The translations under genes and the position numbers were made by a program. The notes below the pieces were generated by a model. It saw only the letters and a program-made list of their open reading frames with translations. It was not told the DNA's origin and did not search any database. DNA of 64,000 nucleotides from Glaciecola sp. (GTDB taxonomy: Bacteria > Pseudomonadota > Gammaproteobacteria > Enterobacterales > Alteromonadaceae), in NCBI GenBank assembly GCA_023268935.1, contig JALRKK010000026.1:1-64000 (forward strand), written 5' to 3'. Below are positions 29,409 through 41,612 of this stretch, piece after piece (the stretch's first letter is position 1; each line of letters begins with the position of its first letter).

Positions 29409-30794
29409 ATGAAACGCACCTTATTTATTGAGCCATTACCCCAGCTGAATCACCTCACCCCACAGCAAGTATTTGCCCAGTTTGCACATCAGCCTTATCA
29501 CATGCTGTTTGATAGTGCACAGCACCCTAGTGCAGGATTTGATCTGATATTATTTGCGCCAGAGGCAGTGCTCACTGCACGCGAGCAACAATTACATTTT
29601 CAGTCTCTCAAAGCACAAGACACCACATTTACACTTCAAACGTCTTTGTTTGAAAGTCTTACCAGCCTGCAAACACATTATTTTGCGGAAACAGATATTG
29701 AAATCCCCTGCAAAATACTCCCTTTATATCAAAAATTACCTTTTGTCGTTGGGATTGCTGGCAGTTTTGGTTATGAGCTCAATACGTTTCTAGAAACGCT
29801 TCCCACGCCTAAGAATCGTTATCAAACCCCAGATATGATTGCTGGGGTCTTCACTCAATCGATTATTTATGATCGTACAGAAAAGTGTTACTACCATTGT
29901 TATCTCAGTCGTGTTCCACTAAAGGCACCAAAAGTTGGAGATATGACACGTGAACAGTCAGAATTTACACTCACCAGTGATTGGCATGCTGACAAAACAC
30001 AAGCACAATATGTACAAAGCATCAATGCGATCCACGAATACATTTTGAGTGGTGATTGTTATCAAGTGAATTTTGCCATGCGTTTTGCCGCTCGTTACAG
30101 CGGAGATGAATACGCGGCATATTGTTTGTTAAGTCAGCATAACCAAGCACCGTTTTCGAGTTTTATTCGCACTGAACAAGGGGCTATTTTATCCATTTCT
30201 CCAGAGCGCTTTATCCAAATTAAAGATAATCAAGTCAATACCAAACCGATAAAAGGTACTATGCCACGCTTTGTCGACCCAATAGAAGATCAAGCATCGG
30301 CGAAAACGCTGCTGGATTCGGAAAAAGACCGAGCCGAAAATCTCATGATTGTTGATCTATTGCGCAACGATTTATCCAAACACTGTGAACCGCACAGTGT
30401 CAAAGTACCAAAGTTGTTTGCATTAGAATCCTACCCTGCCGTACACCACTTAGTCAGTACGATTGAGGGGCAACTACAAGATAATGTTCATCCTTGGCAA
30501 CTTTTCTCAGGTGCTTTTCCTGGTGGCTCGATCACTGGTGCACCCAAAGTCCGTGCAATGGAAATCATTCATGAATTAGAAGATACCGCACGTCACATTT
30601 ACTGTGGCAGTATTGGCTACGTGGGAATCAAAAACGACATGGATAGCAACATTGCCATACGCACCTTATTATGCGAACACGGACAAATTTATTGTTGGGC
30701 AGGTGGAGGGATTGTACTTGATTCAAATGCCCAAGCTGAGTATGCTGAATTACACGCTAAGGTCAGTAAAATACTGCCGCTCTTGAAGGAATAA
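29409..30794 (+). CDS. pabB: Aminodeoxychorismate synthase component I
   Basis: SGDCYQVNFAMRF, SPERFIQIKDNQVNTKPIKGT, GAFPGGSITGAPKVRAMEIIHELE. Confidence 0.94.
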   Translation: MKRTLFIEPLPQLNHLTPQQVFAQFAHQPYHMLFDSAQHPSAGFDLILFAPEAVLTAREQQLHFQSLKAQDTTFTLQTSLFESLTSLQTHYFAETDIEIPCKILPLYQKLPFVVGIAGSFGYELNTFLETLPTPKNRYQTPDMIAGVFTQSIIYDRTEKCYYHCYLSRVPLKAPKVGDMTREQSEFTLTSDWHADKTQAQYVQSINAIHEYILSGDCYQVNFAMRFAARYSGDEYAAYCLLSQHNQAPFSSFIRTEQGAILSISPERFIQIKDNQVNTKPIKGTMPRFVDPIEDQASAKTLLDSEKDRAENLMIVDLLRNDLSKHCEPHSVKVPKLFALESYPAVHHLVSTIEGQLQDNVHPWQLFSGAFPGGSITGAPKVRAMEIIHELEDTARHIYCGSIGYVGIKNDMDSNIAIRTLLCEHGQIYCWAGGGIVLDSNAQAEYAELHAKVSKILPLLKE

Positions 30795-30801
30795 TCACCA
30801 A

Positions 30802-31410
30802 GTGCAGCCCGCTGAATTTATTGCACGGTTTCAATCACCGACAACCCTTTTACCACAGCGCGACTTTCCCGATTTGCCAATTACCAGGCAAGCTGCGGTG
30901 ATGATCAACCTTGTTTTATTATCATCTCCTAATGCATCATCCAAGGACCAAGCAAAACCGACACTTCACGCTTTATTCACACGTCGCTCAGCACATCTTA
31001 AACACCACGGTGGCCAAATCAGTTTTCCTGGTGGTAAATACGAAGGTTCTGATCTGAGTTTAATGCATACAGCAATAAGAGAAACTCATGAAGAAGTTGG
31101 CTTTGCTGTTGCTGAGGAACATATAGTCGGCTCCTTATCACATTACCCTACAATTTCAGGCTTCAGTGTTACACCCTTTGTGGCCATTCTCGACATTGTA
31201 CCCGAGATAACTATTGATCGTAATGAAGTCAGTGAATCCTTCTATGTCCCTTTAGAATACTTATTAAACCCGAATAATTACCTCTCACACTTAGTTACGC
31301 GTAACGGTAAAAAATACCCAGTCTACTTCCTGCCATGGAAAAATACCTATATCTGGGGAGCCACCGCGGGTATGCTAATGAACCTATGTTCTGCTACGTA
31401 TCTCCCCTAA
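30802..31410 (+). CDS. NUDIX hydrolase, CoA pyrophosphatase family (GTG start)
   Basis: Nudix box GGKYEGSDLSLMHTAIRETHEEVGF; HGGQISFPGG. Confidence 0.9.
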   Translation: MQPAEFIARFQSPTTLLPQRDFPDLPITRQAAVMINLVLLSSPNASSKDQAKPTLHALFTRRSAHLKHHGGQISFPGGKYEGSDLSLMHTAIRETHEEVGFAVAEEHIVGSLSHYPTISGFSVTPFVAILDIVPEITIDRNEVSESFYVPLEYLLNPNNYLSHLVTRNGKKYPVYFLPWKNTYIWGATAGMLMNLCSATYLP

Positions 31411-31512
31411 GATGTTGATAAATAATTTTTATCTATAAAATAAAATTTAATCAATTGTTAAATGTATTAATTTGTCTCATCATGATCCATAGAGTTATCA
31501 GGAAGTATTCTC

Positions 31513-32880
31513 ATGATCAGTGTTTTTGATATGTTCAGTATTGGTATTGGCCCTTCAAGTTCGCATACAGTCGGCCCAATGCGAGCAGCATTTGATTTTG
31601 CTCAATCACTTGAAGACAAACTTAAAGAAGTTACCCATATTCACGCTGAGTTATATGGTTCATTAGGACAAACCGGCGTCGGTCATGGTACGGGTAAAGC
31701 GATAATTTTAGGCTTGTCAGGATATCAACCTGAGCAAATTGAAGTCGAGATGGTAAAGCGTATTTTAGAAGATGTTGCAGCCACTCAACATCTGAGTCTT
31801 ATGCAACAACATCGCATCGCATTTCCAAGCACTGGCGCGATGATATTTCATCGTCGTAAAACATTACCGCGACATTCTAACGCAATGACTATCAATGCCT
31901 ATAACAAAGAGCGTTTGCTCAAAAGCGAAACGTATTACAGTATTGGTGGCGGCTTCATTATCAACGACAAAGATTTTGTCGATTTAGCATCCGATCACAT
32001 CGCGCGACAGACAACCCGGCCGGTTTACCCATTTGATACTGCAGAACAACTCATTGCTCAATGTCAGGCAAACGGACTCTCTATTTCAAGTCTAATGCTG
32101 GCTAATGAAGCTCAAATTCGCACAAAAGAACAAGTCAAACAACAGTGTGCCTATCTTTGGCAAGTGATGCGCTCCTGTATTGAGCAAGGAATACAAAACG
32201 AAGGAATTTTACCTGGTGGTTTAAAGGTCACCCGCCGGGCTCCTGCCCTCTATCGTCGCCTGAAGACAGAAAAAACAGCCGACCCCATGACTGCTATGGA
32301 CTGGGTGAACCTATATGCTTTAGCCGTAAACGAAGAAAATGCGGCTGGCGGTCGGGTAGTTACGGCGCCAACGAATGGCGCTGCGGGTATCATTCCTGCC
32401 GTATTGAGCTATTACGACAAGTTTATCGAACCCGTCACAGATGACATTGCTATGCGATTTTTGTTAACTGCAGCCGCGATTGGTATTTTGTATAAGAAAA
32501 ATGCTTCTATCTCTGGCGCAGAAGTGGGTTGCCAAGGTGAAGTCGGTGTTGCGTGTTCCATGGCGGCCGGTGCGTTAACCGAAATCTTGGGTGGTACCGT
32601 ACAGGCTGTCGAAAACGCAGCCGAAATCGGCATGGAACATAATTTGGGTTTAACCTGTGACCCTGTGGGTGGTTTAGTTCAAGTGCCTTGTATAGAACGC
32701 AACGCAATGGGGGCCATCAAAGCGATAAATGCCTCACGCTTGGCACTCCGTGGTAATGGTCAACACAAAGTATCATTAGATAAAGTAATCAAGACCATGC
32801 GTGAGACGGGTCGAGATATGAAAAACAAATACAAAGAAACCGCTCGTGGCGGCCTCGCTGTTAACATCATCGAATGCTAA
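31513..32880 (+). CDS. sdaA: L-serine ammonia-lyase
   Basis: [61 protein letters not shown]. Confidence 0.96.
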   Translation: MISVFDMFSIGIGPSSSHTVGPMRAAFDFAQSLEDKLKEVTHIHAELYGSLGQTGVGHGTGKAIILGLSGYQPEQIEVEMVKRILEDVAATQHLSLMQQHRIAFPSTGAMIFHRRKTLPRHSNAMTINAYNKERLLKSETYYSIGGGFIINDKDFVDLASDHIARQTTRPVYPFDTAEQLIAQCQANGLSISSLMLANEAQIRTKEQVKQQCAYLWQVMRSCIEQGIQNEGILPGGLKVTRRAPALYRRLKTEKTADPMTAMDWVNLYALAVNEENAAGGRVVTAPTNGAAGIIPAVLSYYDKFIEPVTDDIAMRFLLTAAAIGILYKKNASISGAEVGCQGEVGVACSMAAGALTEILGGTVQAVENAAEIGMEHNLGLTCDPVGGLVQVPCIERNAMGAIKAINASRLALRGNGQHKVSLDKVIKTMRETGRDMKNKYKETARGGLAVNIIEC

Positions 32881-32881
32881 G

Positions 32882-33922
<1,041 letters not shown>

Positions 33923-34010
33923 TTAACTTTTTTTTGAAAATGCCGACATAAAAACATGTCTTCAAGGGATTATTCATGCTATTCAACATCATGTGGACCA
34001 CCAATTTGCA

Positions 34011-34907
34011 CTAAAACAAAGTGGTAGTGACTCGTTGTTGCATAAATTGCCAAAACGCATTGCCTAATACGGATAAACCATGGTGTTTAGACCGCACCAT
34101 GCCCATCTGACGAGATATCTCACGCTTGGGTAAACTGACACAATTCAATCCTAAATCCAACATATGCTGGCGCGCCAAATCGGGCAATATGGAAATACCT
34201 AGTCCAGCTTGAATCATATGCCCTATGGTTGCGATTTGACTTGCTTGGGCAATTTGATTCAACTCTATACCTGCATATTCCGCGGCTTTATCAACATAAA
34301 CACGCAGACTGGCTTGGTGGTCCATAGCTATAAATGGTTCATCGGATAAGTCTTTAAGATGGATTTGAGTATGCTTTACAAAACGATGCCCAGGAGGCGT
34401 TACCACCATGAATCCATCATTAAACAAAGGCAAAAATACTATGTCTTGCACTGTCTCCGGCTCAAACGTGAAGGCGATTTCCACTTTTTCGGTCAACACC
34501 GCATTAATTGCATGCTCTACGACCATATCTTGAATGTGCAGATGGATGTTGGGATAGAGCTCTAGAAACGCCTTTAGATGTTTAGCAAGACCGCCTTGAG
34601 CAAAAGATGGGATACAAGCAAAATGCAACATACCTTGCTCTTTGGCGAACATTTCTTTGACGTGTTGATTCAACCCGACATATTCCCGATAGTACTGTAA
34701 GGCTTTTGGATAAAACCACTGACCTTCTTTGGTTAAAGAGACTTGGCGAGTGGTTCTTTCAAAAAGCTGGCCACCGAGCAGCGCCTCACATTTTTTTATC
34801 GTAGCCGATAATGCAGGTTGAGATACAAAGAGTTTTTCCGAGGCAAGGGCAAAACTTTGGCACTCCGCAAGGGTAATAAACGCTTGGAGTTGTTTGAATG
34901 AAAGCAT
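34011..34907 (-). CDS. LysR-type transcriptional regulator, divergent to the CoA-transferase genes
   Basis: N-terminal HTH LSFKQLQAFITLAECQSFALASEKLFVSQPALSATIKKCE. Confidence 0.92.
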   Translation of the reverse strand: MLSFKQLQAFITLAECQSFALASEKLFVSQPALSATIKKCEALLGGQLFERTTRQVSLTKEGQWFYPKALQYYREYVGLNQHVKEMFAKEQGMLHFACIPSFAQGGLAKHLKAFLELYPNIHLHIQDMVVEHAINAVLTEKVEIAFTFEPETVQDIVFLPLFNDGFMVVTPPGHRFVKHTQIHLKDLSDEPFIAMDHQASLRVYVDKAAEYAGIELNQIAQASQIATIGHMIQAGLGISILPDLARQHMLDLGLNCVSLPKREISRQMGMVRSKHHGLSVLGNAFWQFMQQRVTTTLF

Positions 34908-35018
34908 AACATCACAATTATTAACAAAAAGTTATTAATACATAAATTAAATCAATTTTACAAATAATTAAACCTTTTTATACTAGAGTAAATGACCTTA
35001 TAGCTTGAAGGAGCAAAC

Positions 35019-35717
35019 ATGGCTGGTTTTGATAAAGTAGTAACAAGTTACGCCGATGCAATGGCGGGGCTAAACGACAATATGACAATAATCGCAGGTG
35101 GATTTGGGTTATGTGGGATCCCAGAAGGACTCATTGCACAAATCAAAACAATGGGCACCTCTGGATTAACGATTGTTTCAAATAACTGTGGTGTTGATGA
35201 TTTCGGTCTTGGCATTTTGTTGGAAGACAAACAAGTCAAAAAGATGGTGTCCTCTTACGTAGGCGAAAACGCCTTATTTGAGCAACAATTGCTCAATGGA
35301 GAACTAGAAGTCGAATTAACGCCTCAGGGCACATTGGCCGAGAAGATGCGCGCAGGTGGTGCGGGCATTCCTGCGTTTTACACCGCAACTGGCTATGGCA
35401 CACCTGTCGGTGAAGGCAAAGAAGTCAAAGAGTTCAATGGCCGTCCTTATATACTCGAAGAAAGCATTACCGGTGATTTTGCAATTGTCAAAGCGTGGAA
35501 AGCAGACCGCTATGGTAACTGTATCTATCGTCATACCGCACAAAATTTTAATCCAATGGCCGCAACAGCAGGTAAGATTACAGTTGTAGAAGCCGAAGAA
35601 ATCGTTGAGCCAGGCGAACTTGACCCCGCTCACATCCATACCCCTGGTATTTACGTTGACCGCGTCATTCTAGGCACATTTGAAAAACGCATCGAACGTC
35701 GCGTCTTGGCTAAATAA
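35019..35717 (+). CDS. 3-oxoacid CoA-transferase subunit A
   Basis: [42 protein letters not shown]. Confidence 0.93.
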   Translation: MAGFDKVVTSYADAMAGLNDNMTIIAGGFGLCGIPEGLIAQIKTMGTSGLTIVSNNCGVDDFGLGILLEDKQVKKMVSSYVGENALFEQQLLNGELEVELTPQGTLAEKMRAGGAGIPAFYTATGYGTPVGEGKEVKEFNGRPYILEESITGDFAIVKAWKADRYGNCIYRHTAQNFNPMAATAGKITVVEAEEIVEPGELDPAHIHTPGIYVDRVILGTFEKRIERRVLAK

Positions 35718-35728
35718 GGAGAATCACT

Positions 35729-36385
35729 ATGGCGTTAACCCGAGATCAAATCGCAACACGTGTCGCACAAGAATTCAAAGACGGTGATTACGTAAACTTA
35801 GGCATAGGGATCCCTACCCTTGCTGCTAATTTTGTTCCTGATGGTATATCGGTGATGCTCCAATCAGAAAACGGTTTACTTGGCATGGGGCCCAATCCGA
35901 CTGAGGAGCAGGTGGATGCGGACATGATCAATGCCGGCAAAGAAACCGTTACCGCGGTAACCGGTGCCAGTATCTTTAGCTCTGCAGAGAGCTTTGCCAT
36001 GATCCGTGGTGGTCATGTCGATATAACGGTATTAGGCGCTTTTGAGGTCGATGTAAACGGTAATATTGCTTCGTGGATGATCCCCAATAAACTCATCAAA
36101 GGCATGGGCGGTGCGATGGATTTAGTGGCTGGTGCTAAGAACATTATTGTAACCATGACCCACGCTGATAAACACGGTAATTCAAAGCTTCTTGCTGAAT
36201 GCACCTTACCGTTGACTGGCGTGAACTGCATTACCAAAATCATCACTGATTTGGCTGTGTTAGAAGTCAAAAATAAAGCTTACTATTTATTAGAACGAGC
36301 ACCTGGTGTGACGGTAGAAGAAATCAAAGAAAAGACTGCTGGTGAATTGGTTGTGCCAGACAATGTGCCCGAAATGCAATTCTAA
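35729..36385 (+). CDS. 3-oxoacid CoA-transferase subunit B
   Basis: NLGIGIPTLAANFVP, LQSENGLLGMGP, GGAMDLVAGAKNIIVTMTH. Confidence 0.94.
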   Translation: MALTRDQIATRVAQEFKDGDYVNLGIGIPTLAANFVPDGISVMLQSENGLLGMGPNPTEEQVDADMINAGKETVTAVTGASIFSSAESFAMIRGGHVDITVLGAFEVDVNGNIASWMIPNKLIKGMGGAMDLVAGAKNIIVTMTHADKHGNSKLLAECTLPLTGVNCITKIITDLAVLEVKNKAYYLLERAPGVTVEEIKEKTAGELVVPDNVPEMQF

Positions 36386-36446
36386 CTAGGTCGGTACGCG
36401 TGTTTTTGATACAATTAGATTTGTTAATTATATCAGAGACACGCTT

Positions 36447-37760
36447 TTGTTATTTTCCGAACTTGGCCTAGACAATCGTATTGTTCAGGCACTTGAAAAC
36501 CAAAAATTCACTGAAACCACTCCGATTCAGCGTGAAGCTATTCCCTATGCAGCACATGGACGAGATATTCTTGGCTGTGCTAAAACCGGTTCAGGCAAAA
36601 CCTTAGCGTTTGTCATTCCAATCATTGCTCGTCTTATCTCTCAAAAAGCGATGACTAAACGCGATCCTCGGGCGATGATTTTGGCCCCTACTCGTGAACT
36701 AGCCAAACAAGTTTTCCAAGTCACACGAGATATGGCTCGTGCTTTGAATTTAAAAACTGCGTTAATTGTCGGCGGAGATAACTATAACGACCAAGCCAAA
36801 GTATTGCGCAAAGATCCGCATATTCTTGTCGGTACCCCAGGGAGGATTGCCGATCACTTATCCGATCGCAGCTTTTTTCTTAACGGCTTAGAAGTTCTAG
36901 TTTATGACGAAGCCGATCGCATGTTGGATTTGGGCTTTAACGAACAGTTACTGGCCATTCATCGACAAGCAGACCATCGCAAACGACAAACATTATTATT
37001 TTCTGCCACCTTGGATGATCCAAAACTTAGACATTTGTTAGACAGTCTTCTTAATAATCCGCAAGAAATTATGCTCGATGCCAGCTATGAACTGCATGCT
37101 GATATCACCCAGACTTTATTTTTTGCTGATCATGTTGAACACAAACAAGATCTTCTCAAGCATGAATTAGAAACACGCCAGTACAACCAAGCCATTGTGT
37201 TTGTTGCGACCAAAGCAGATGCAGATAGGCTTTCATCATGGCTCCAACAAACTAAGATGAATTGTGTCGCTTTGCATGGTGATTTGTTACAGAACCAGCG
37301 AGCTAATGTCATTAACGCCTTTGGTAATGGGCAACATGATATTATGGTATGTACTGATTTGGGTGCTCGTGGATTAGATTTGCGGAAAGTCAATTTAGTC
37401 ATCAACTTTGACTTACCCAAACACGTTGAGGAATTTGTTCACCGCGTAGGCAGAACGGGTCGAGCTGGAGAAAAAGGCTCGGCTATATCCTTTATCGGCC
37501 CGCGTGATTGGCAAAGTTATCGCGCATTGAGCAAACACATTACTCAGGAATTACCAGTTCAAGCTCACCCTGCTCTACCTGGCAAGTTCAAAGGGAAAAC
37601 CGCAAAGAAGAAGATTTCAACGGATCAAACGAAAACGTTTAAGAAAAAACCGTCATCAAAAGCACCCAAAGCACACACAAAACGTGTCGATAATACTTCT
37701 GGTACGGATATAGGACATGTCCCTATTAAAAGAAAACCTCGGCCAGAAGCCGAGGATTAA
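36447..37760 (+). CDS. DEAD-box RNA helicase (TTG start)
   Basis: CAKTGSGKT, PTRELAKQ, DEADRML, SATL, HRVGRTGRAG. Confidence 0.93.
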   Translation: MLFSELGLDNRIVQALENQKFTETTPIQREAIPYAAHGRDILGCAKTGSGKTLAFVIPIIARLISQKAMTKRDPRAMILAPTRELAKQVFQVTRDMARALNLKTALIVGGDNYNDQAKVLRKDPHILVGTPGRIADHLSDRSFFLNGLEVLVYDEADRMLDLGFNEQLLAIHRQADHRKRQTLLFSATLDDPKLRHLLDSLLNNPQEIMLDASYELHADITQTLFFADHVEHKQDLLKHELETRQYNQAIVFVATKADADRLSSWLQQTKMNCVALHGDLLQNQRANVINAFGNGQHDIMVCTDLGARGLDLRKVNLVINFDLPKHVEEFVHRVGRTGRAGEKGSAISFIGPRDWQSYRALSKHITQELPVQAHPALPGKFKGKTAKKKISTDQTKTFKKKPSSKAPKAHTKRVDNTSGTDIGHVPIKRKPRPEAED

Positions 37761-38012
37761 GAGTAAAAACCTAACCAAGTGACGGACATGTCATTCACCA
37801 CTACACTGCTTCAGGTAAACAATTATTTCAATTACGCTGTTCAAATACATTTGAAGGACTTTTCGGGTCAAATGTCCTAATTTCAAAATTGAATATAAAA
37901 AGAAATAAATTAGTTATTTACCTACACATAGAAACATTAGTCCGAACAAACTATTTCTAATATCAAGAAACAACATAATATGAAAATATCAATTTATTAA
38001 TCTTAGTAAAAG

Positions 38013-38768
38013 ATGTCATACATGTTTAATTTATCTGGTTTGGTGTGTTTAGTAACCGGCAGTGGTCAAGGCATGGGGTTGGGCATTGTCCGCGCTTTGG
38101 CACACCAAGGTGCGCAAGTGATGATCAATGATTTATTTCCCGAACGCGCCCACAATGCGATGGAAGTATTGCTCAGTGAAGGGTATCACAATGTCGGGGT
38201 TGCTCCTGGGGACATCACTCAGGCCGCTGACCGTGAAAGCATACTTACTCTCACTCAAACTCAATTTGGCCAAATAGATGTCTTGGTGCACAATGCGGGC
38301 GTTCCTCCGGGCATGCCGACCAATTTAAAATGTTTTCAACAACTTGAACAACGGGATTATGAGCAACAAATGGCGCTTAATTTTGATGCGGTTCGCGCAC
38401 TGACACACGCGGTATTACCGCATATGCAAGCGCAAAAGTTTGGCCGAATCATCACCATCACCTCAGAGTCATGGCGGATTGGCTTGCCATTTGGGTTAAG
38501 CAACTATGCCGCCGCAAAATCGGCAAGCCTTGGCATGATGCGCCATCTAGCTCACGAAGTAGGTCGCCAAGGCATCACCTGCAACGCCTTATCTTTAGGC
38601 ACAATGAACAATTTTGGAGACTTCCAAGAATACGCCAAAAATACAGCTGTCGGTCGTGCTGGAAGCCCAGAAGATGTCGGCGCTGCAGTGGTGTATCTGG
38701 CTTCCAGGGAAGCGTCTTGGATGACGGGTCAAGTTATCCCGCTTAATGGTGGTTCGGTCACGGCTTAG
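38013..38768 (+). CDS. SDR-family oxidoreductase at the edge of the steroid island
   Basis: TGSGQGMGLGIV, NAG, YAAAK, C-terminal PLNGGS. Confidence 0.85.
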   Translation: MSYMFNLSGLVCLVTGSGQGMGLGIVRALAHQGAQVMINDLFPERAHNAMEVLLSEGYHNVGVAPGDITQAADRESILTLTQTQFGQIDVLVHNAGVPPGMPTNLKCFQQLEQRDYEQQMALNFDAVRALTHAVLPHMQAQKFGRIITITSESWRIGLPFGLSNYAAAKSASLGMMRHLAHEVGRQGITCNALSLGTMNNFGDFQEYAKNTAVGRAGSPEDVGAAVVYLASREASWMTGQVIPLNGGSVTA

Positions 38769-39942
38769 TCAGAGTATTTGCTGCGTGGGTTTGCCACCGA
38801 TGCACAACACTCAAATAACCAAGTATGACAACCAGGCTCGTGCCTCCAGCAAAAAGTAATAAATAGCTCACCTCGATGCTGATCAAGAGACCACCGGTGT
38901 ATGGGCCTAACATGGCGCTAAGCGCAAACGCGGTTGGAATAAGCATAATCGCTCGGTTTGCGGGGTCCAACCGCGCTACGGCGGCGGTTTGAAACACACA
39001 GCCCCACGTAAAGGCCACTTCCCAAATCCACACCCCACACGCGAACAACCAAAATTCAGCGCCAGTTTGCATGGCTTGGTGAATCATGATCAGGCCAAGG
39101 CTGAGCACCACCGCCACAATCCAATATGGGATTCGATACCCCAAACGCGTTCCCACCACAGCAACACTAAATGCCGCTACACCGCCTAATACTTTTAGCA
39201 CTGAAAAGACAATGCCCTGTTGCTCACCCGACAGCATTAGCGTATTACCCATACGTTCTAAAAACGCCCACAACGCGATATTACCTGTCGCAAACAGAAG
39301 AAATAACCCCAAAACAATCCAAGCTCTGAAAGGTAAACTAAGTTGTGCTTTCACGCTTTGCTGTTCAGATTCACTGGTTGAAACGCGCGCTGGTAACTTT
39401 GCCGCACTCAGCGCTAATAAGGCAATAACGGCGGCAAGAGCAAGGGTCGTTCCAGTATAACCAAAACGATAGGTGACATAAGCGGGAATGATAAAGAGCA
39501 CGGTGGCTGTGACCGTCAGCTCAATACCTTGTCGAGTGCCTAAGGCGGCTTCTTTGTTTGGCAAACTGCCAATGACCATGAGTCCCAAACACGTCATCAG
39601 TGCCGCAAAATACCCGATCGATGCCCAAATAAGCGATTGCCAACGATAGTCAAGCCAACCTGATAACAGTAATACGCTGCATAACACAAAAGCACAACCG
39701 ACGGTCAATTTGATCAGGCTCACCCGTTGCATAATAACCACCGCTGAGAGGGTCCCCCCTAAATACCCCATAAAACAGACCGATCCTAACCACCCTGCAC
39801 TCGCGGCATCCAACTGAAATGTTTCTGATAATGCGCCCAACAAAATAGGCAGGGCATTGAACGGTAACCCACCAATGGTCGAAGCAAAACTGGCAGCGAG
39901 TAAAATCGCTAATGTATTCGAAGTGGTGCGTGTCATGTTCAA
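38758..39942 (-). CDS. MFS transporter, last gene of the minus-strand steroid operon
   Basis: About 12 hydrophobic segments, 394 aa. Confidence 0.85.
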   Translation of the reverse strand: MNMTRTTSNTLAILLAASFASTIGGLPFNALPILLGALSETFQLDAASAGWLGSVCFMGYLGGTLSAVVIMQRVSLIKLTVGCAFVLCSVLLLSGWLDYRWQSLIWASIGYFAALMTCLGLMVIGSLPNKEAALGTRQGIELTVTATVLFIIPAYVTYRFGYTGTTLALAAVIALLALSAAKLPARVSTSESEQQSVKAQLSLPFRAWIVLGLFLLFATGNIALWAFLERMGNTLMLSGEQQGIVFSVLKVLGGVAAFSVAVVGTRLGYRIPYWIVAVVLSLGLIMIHQAMQTGAEFWLFACGVWIWEVAFTWGCVFQTAAVARLDPANRAIMLIPTAFALSAMLGPYTGGLLISIEVSYLLLFAGGTSLVVILGYLSVVHRWQTHAANTLTKP

Positions 39943-39962
39943 CTCCTTATAATCGGGGGAAT

Positions 39963-40718
39963 TTAAATGGCGGTTTGTCCACCATCAATAATCTGAACCG
40001 TACCGGTTACAAAACGCGCGTCATCCGACGCGAGATAACCGATGGTGTGAGCAATTTCGTTGGGGGTGGCAACTGGCTGTACGAGTGGGTACATTCTTTG
40101 GTAAAGGGACATGTTGGCGTTGGGGGGTGGCTGTAACTGCTTCGCCAAAGGCGTTGCCACAGCGCCAGGACAGACCACATTGACTCGTACATGACGGTCT
40201 GCATATTCAACGGCCAGGGCTTTACTGAATTGCACAACCGCTCCTTTACTTGCGCAATACCCTGCGTTATAGGGCAAGCCAACCACGCCGGCGGTCGATG
40301 CAACATTCACAATGTTGCCCTGTACAGCCAACAAATGTGGCATCGCAAACTTGCACAAATAAAAAACCGATGACGCGTTGACTCTTAGCACGCGCTCCCA
40401 GTCTTCTATAGACAAAGAAGCGAAATCAGTGAGTTGTCCTATTCCCGCGACATTGCATAATACATCCAAACGCCCAAACTGCTCTAGGCATGTGCTCATG
40501 GCGTTTTCACAGGCACTCGGATCTGACACATCAAGCGTGTAGGCAACACAGGGTAGCCCTTGTTCATGCCATTGTGATACCGCCTGAGTTAGCCCTTGCG
40601 TATTGAGGTCTGTTGCAAACACCTGGGCGCCACGTGCCATAAAATAGGCCGCCGTAGCATGACCAATACCTGAAGCAGCACCCGTCACAAAAACGACTTT
40701 GTTCTCAAAAGTCGACAT
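39963..40718 (-). CDS. SDR-family dehydrogenase
   Basis: TGAASGIG, NVAG, YCASK, DGG. Confidence 0.88.
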   Translation of the reverse strand: MSTFENKVVFVTGAASGIGHATAAYFMARGAQVFATDLNTQGLTQAVSQWHEQGLPCVAYTLDVSDPSACENAMSTCLEQFGRLDVLCNVAGIGQLTDFASLSIEDWERVLRVNASSVFYLCKFAMPHLLAVQGNIVNVASTAGVVGLPYNAGYCASKGAVVQFSKALAVEYADRHVRVNVVCPGAVATPLAKQLQPPPNANMSLYQRMYPLVQPVATPNEIAHTIGYLASDDARFVTGTVQIIDGGQTAI

Positions 40719-40724
40719 ACTGTA

Positions 40725-41612
40725 TCATGACCCCCACACTTTTTGAGCCGGTACGGCCTGTGCCACTAAGTCAGGGATAACCGTATCGAGCTCTTGCGCC
40801 GTCCATTGTGCAGGTTTGTTCACTCCGGGTGTGGTACGCCACCCATCGGCAACACAAATCCGTCCCCCTTCCGCTTCAAATACCTGCCCTGTGATATCCG
40901 AAGCATTCGTACTGGCTAACCATGCCAAAAGAATGGAAACGTTCTCTGGCGCCCAATAATCAAACGAACCGTCCTGTGGTGGTGCCATTTGTTTGGCCAT
41001 GCTATCCACCGCCATGGTCATGCCCGTCCGAGCAGCAGGAGCAATCGCATTGGCAGTGATCCCATAGCGCCCTAATTCGGCTGCTTGGTTTAACGTTAGG
41101 GCCGCAATGCCTGCCTTAGCAGCCGCGTAATTAGATTGGCCAATAGAGCCTTGTAACCCAGCACCTGAGGTGGTATTGATAATACGAGCTTGGGCAGGCG
41201 TGCCTGCTTTAGCAAGTGCTTTCCAATACTGCACAGCATGAGAACTGATGCAAAAATGCCCTTTCAAGTGGATCCGCATAATCGTATCCCATTCGTCTTC
41301 GGTCATCGAAGCAAACATACGATCGCGATTAACACCCGCATTATTCAACACAATATCTAACTGACCATAGGTGTCGAGTGCCCTTTGCACAATCGCTTGG
41401 CTTTGGGCATAGTCGGTGATATCGTGCAGATCAGTGCAAGCACGACCTCCCGCACTGACGATCTCATCCACCACAGATTGCGCCGCATCAGCATTAATAT
41501 CATTCACAACCACCGCACAGCCATGTGCCGCAAATATTCGTGCGTGCGCAGCGCCTAAGCCGCCACCAGCACCAGTTATGATCGCAACGCGTTCATGTAA
41601 TAACGGACTCAT
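40725..41612 (-). CDS. SDR, 17beta-HSD4/hydroxyacyl-CoA dehydrogenase-like
   Basis: AIITGAGGGLGAAHARIFAAHGCAVVVNDI, NNAGVNRDRMFASMTEDEWD, YAAAKAGI. Confidence 0.85.
   Translation of the reverse strand: MSPLLHERVAIITGAGGGLGAAHARIFAAHGCAVVVNDINADAAQSVVDEIVSAGGRACTDLHDITDYAQSQAIVQRALDTYGQLDIVLNNAGVNRDRMFASMTEDEWDTIMRIHLKGHFCISSHAVQYWKALAKAGTPAQARIINTTSGAGLQGSIGQSNYAAAKAGIAALTLNQAAELGRYGITANAIAPAARTGMTMAVDSMAKQMAPPQDGSFDYWAPENVSILLAWLASTNASDITGQVFEAEGGRICVADGWRTTPGVNKPAQWTAQELDTVIPDLVAQAVPAQKVWGS

Noticed and set aside
37775-37800. Possible motif copy GTGACGGACATGTCATTC upstream of the SDR at 38013
   Set aside because: Only ACGGAC-ATG is shared, no TTRGTY half, and it lies more than 200 nt from the start codon.
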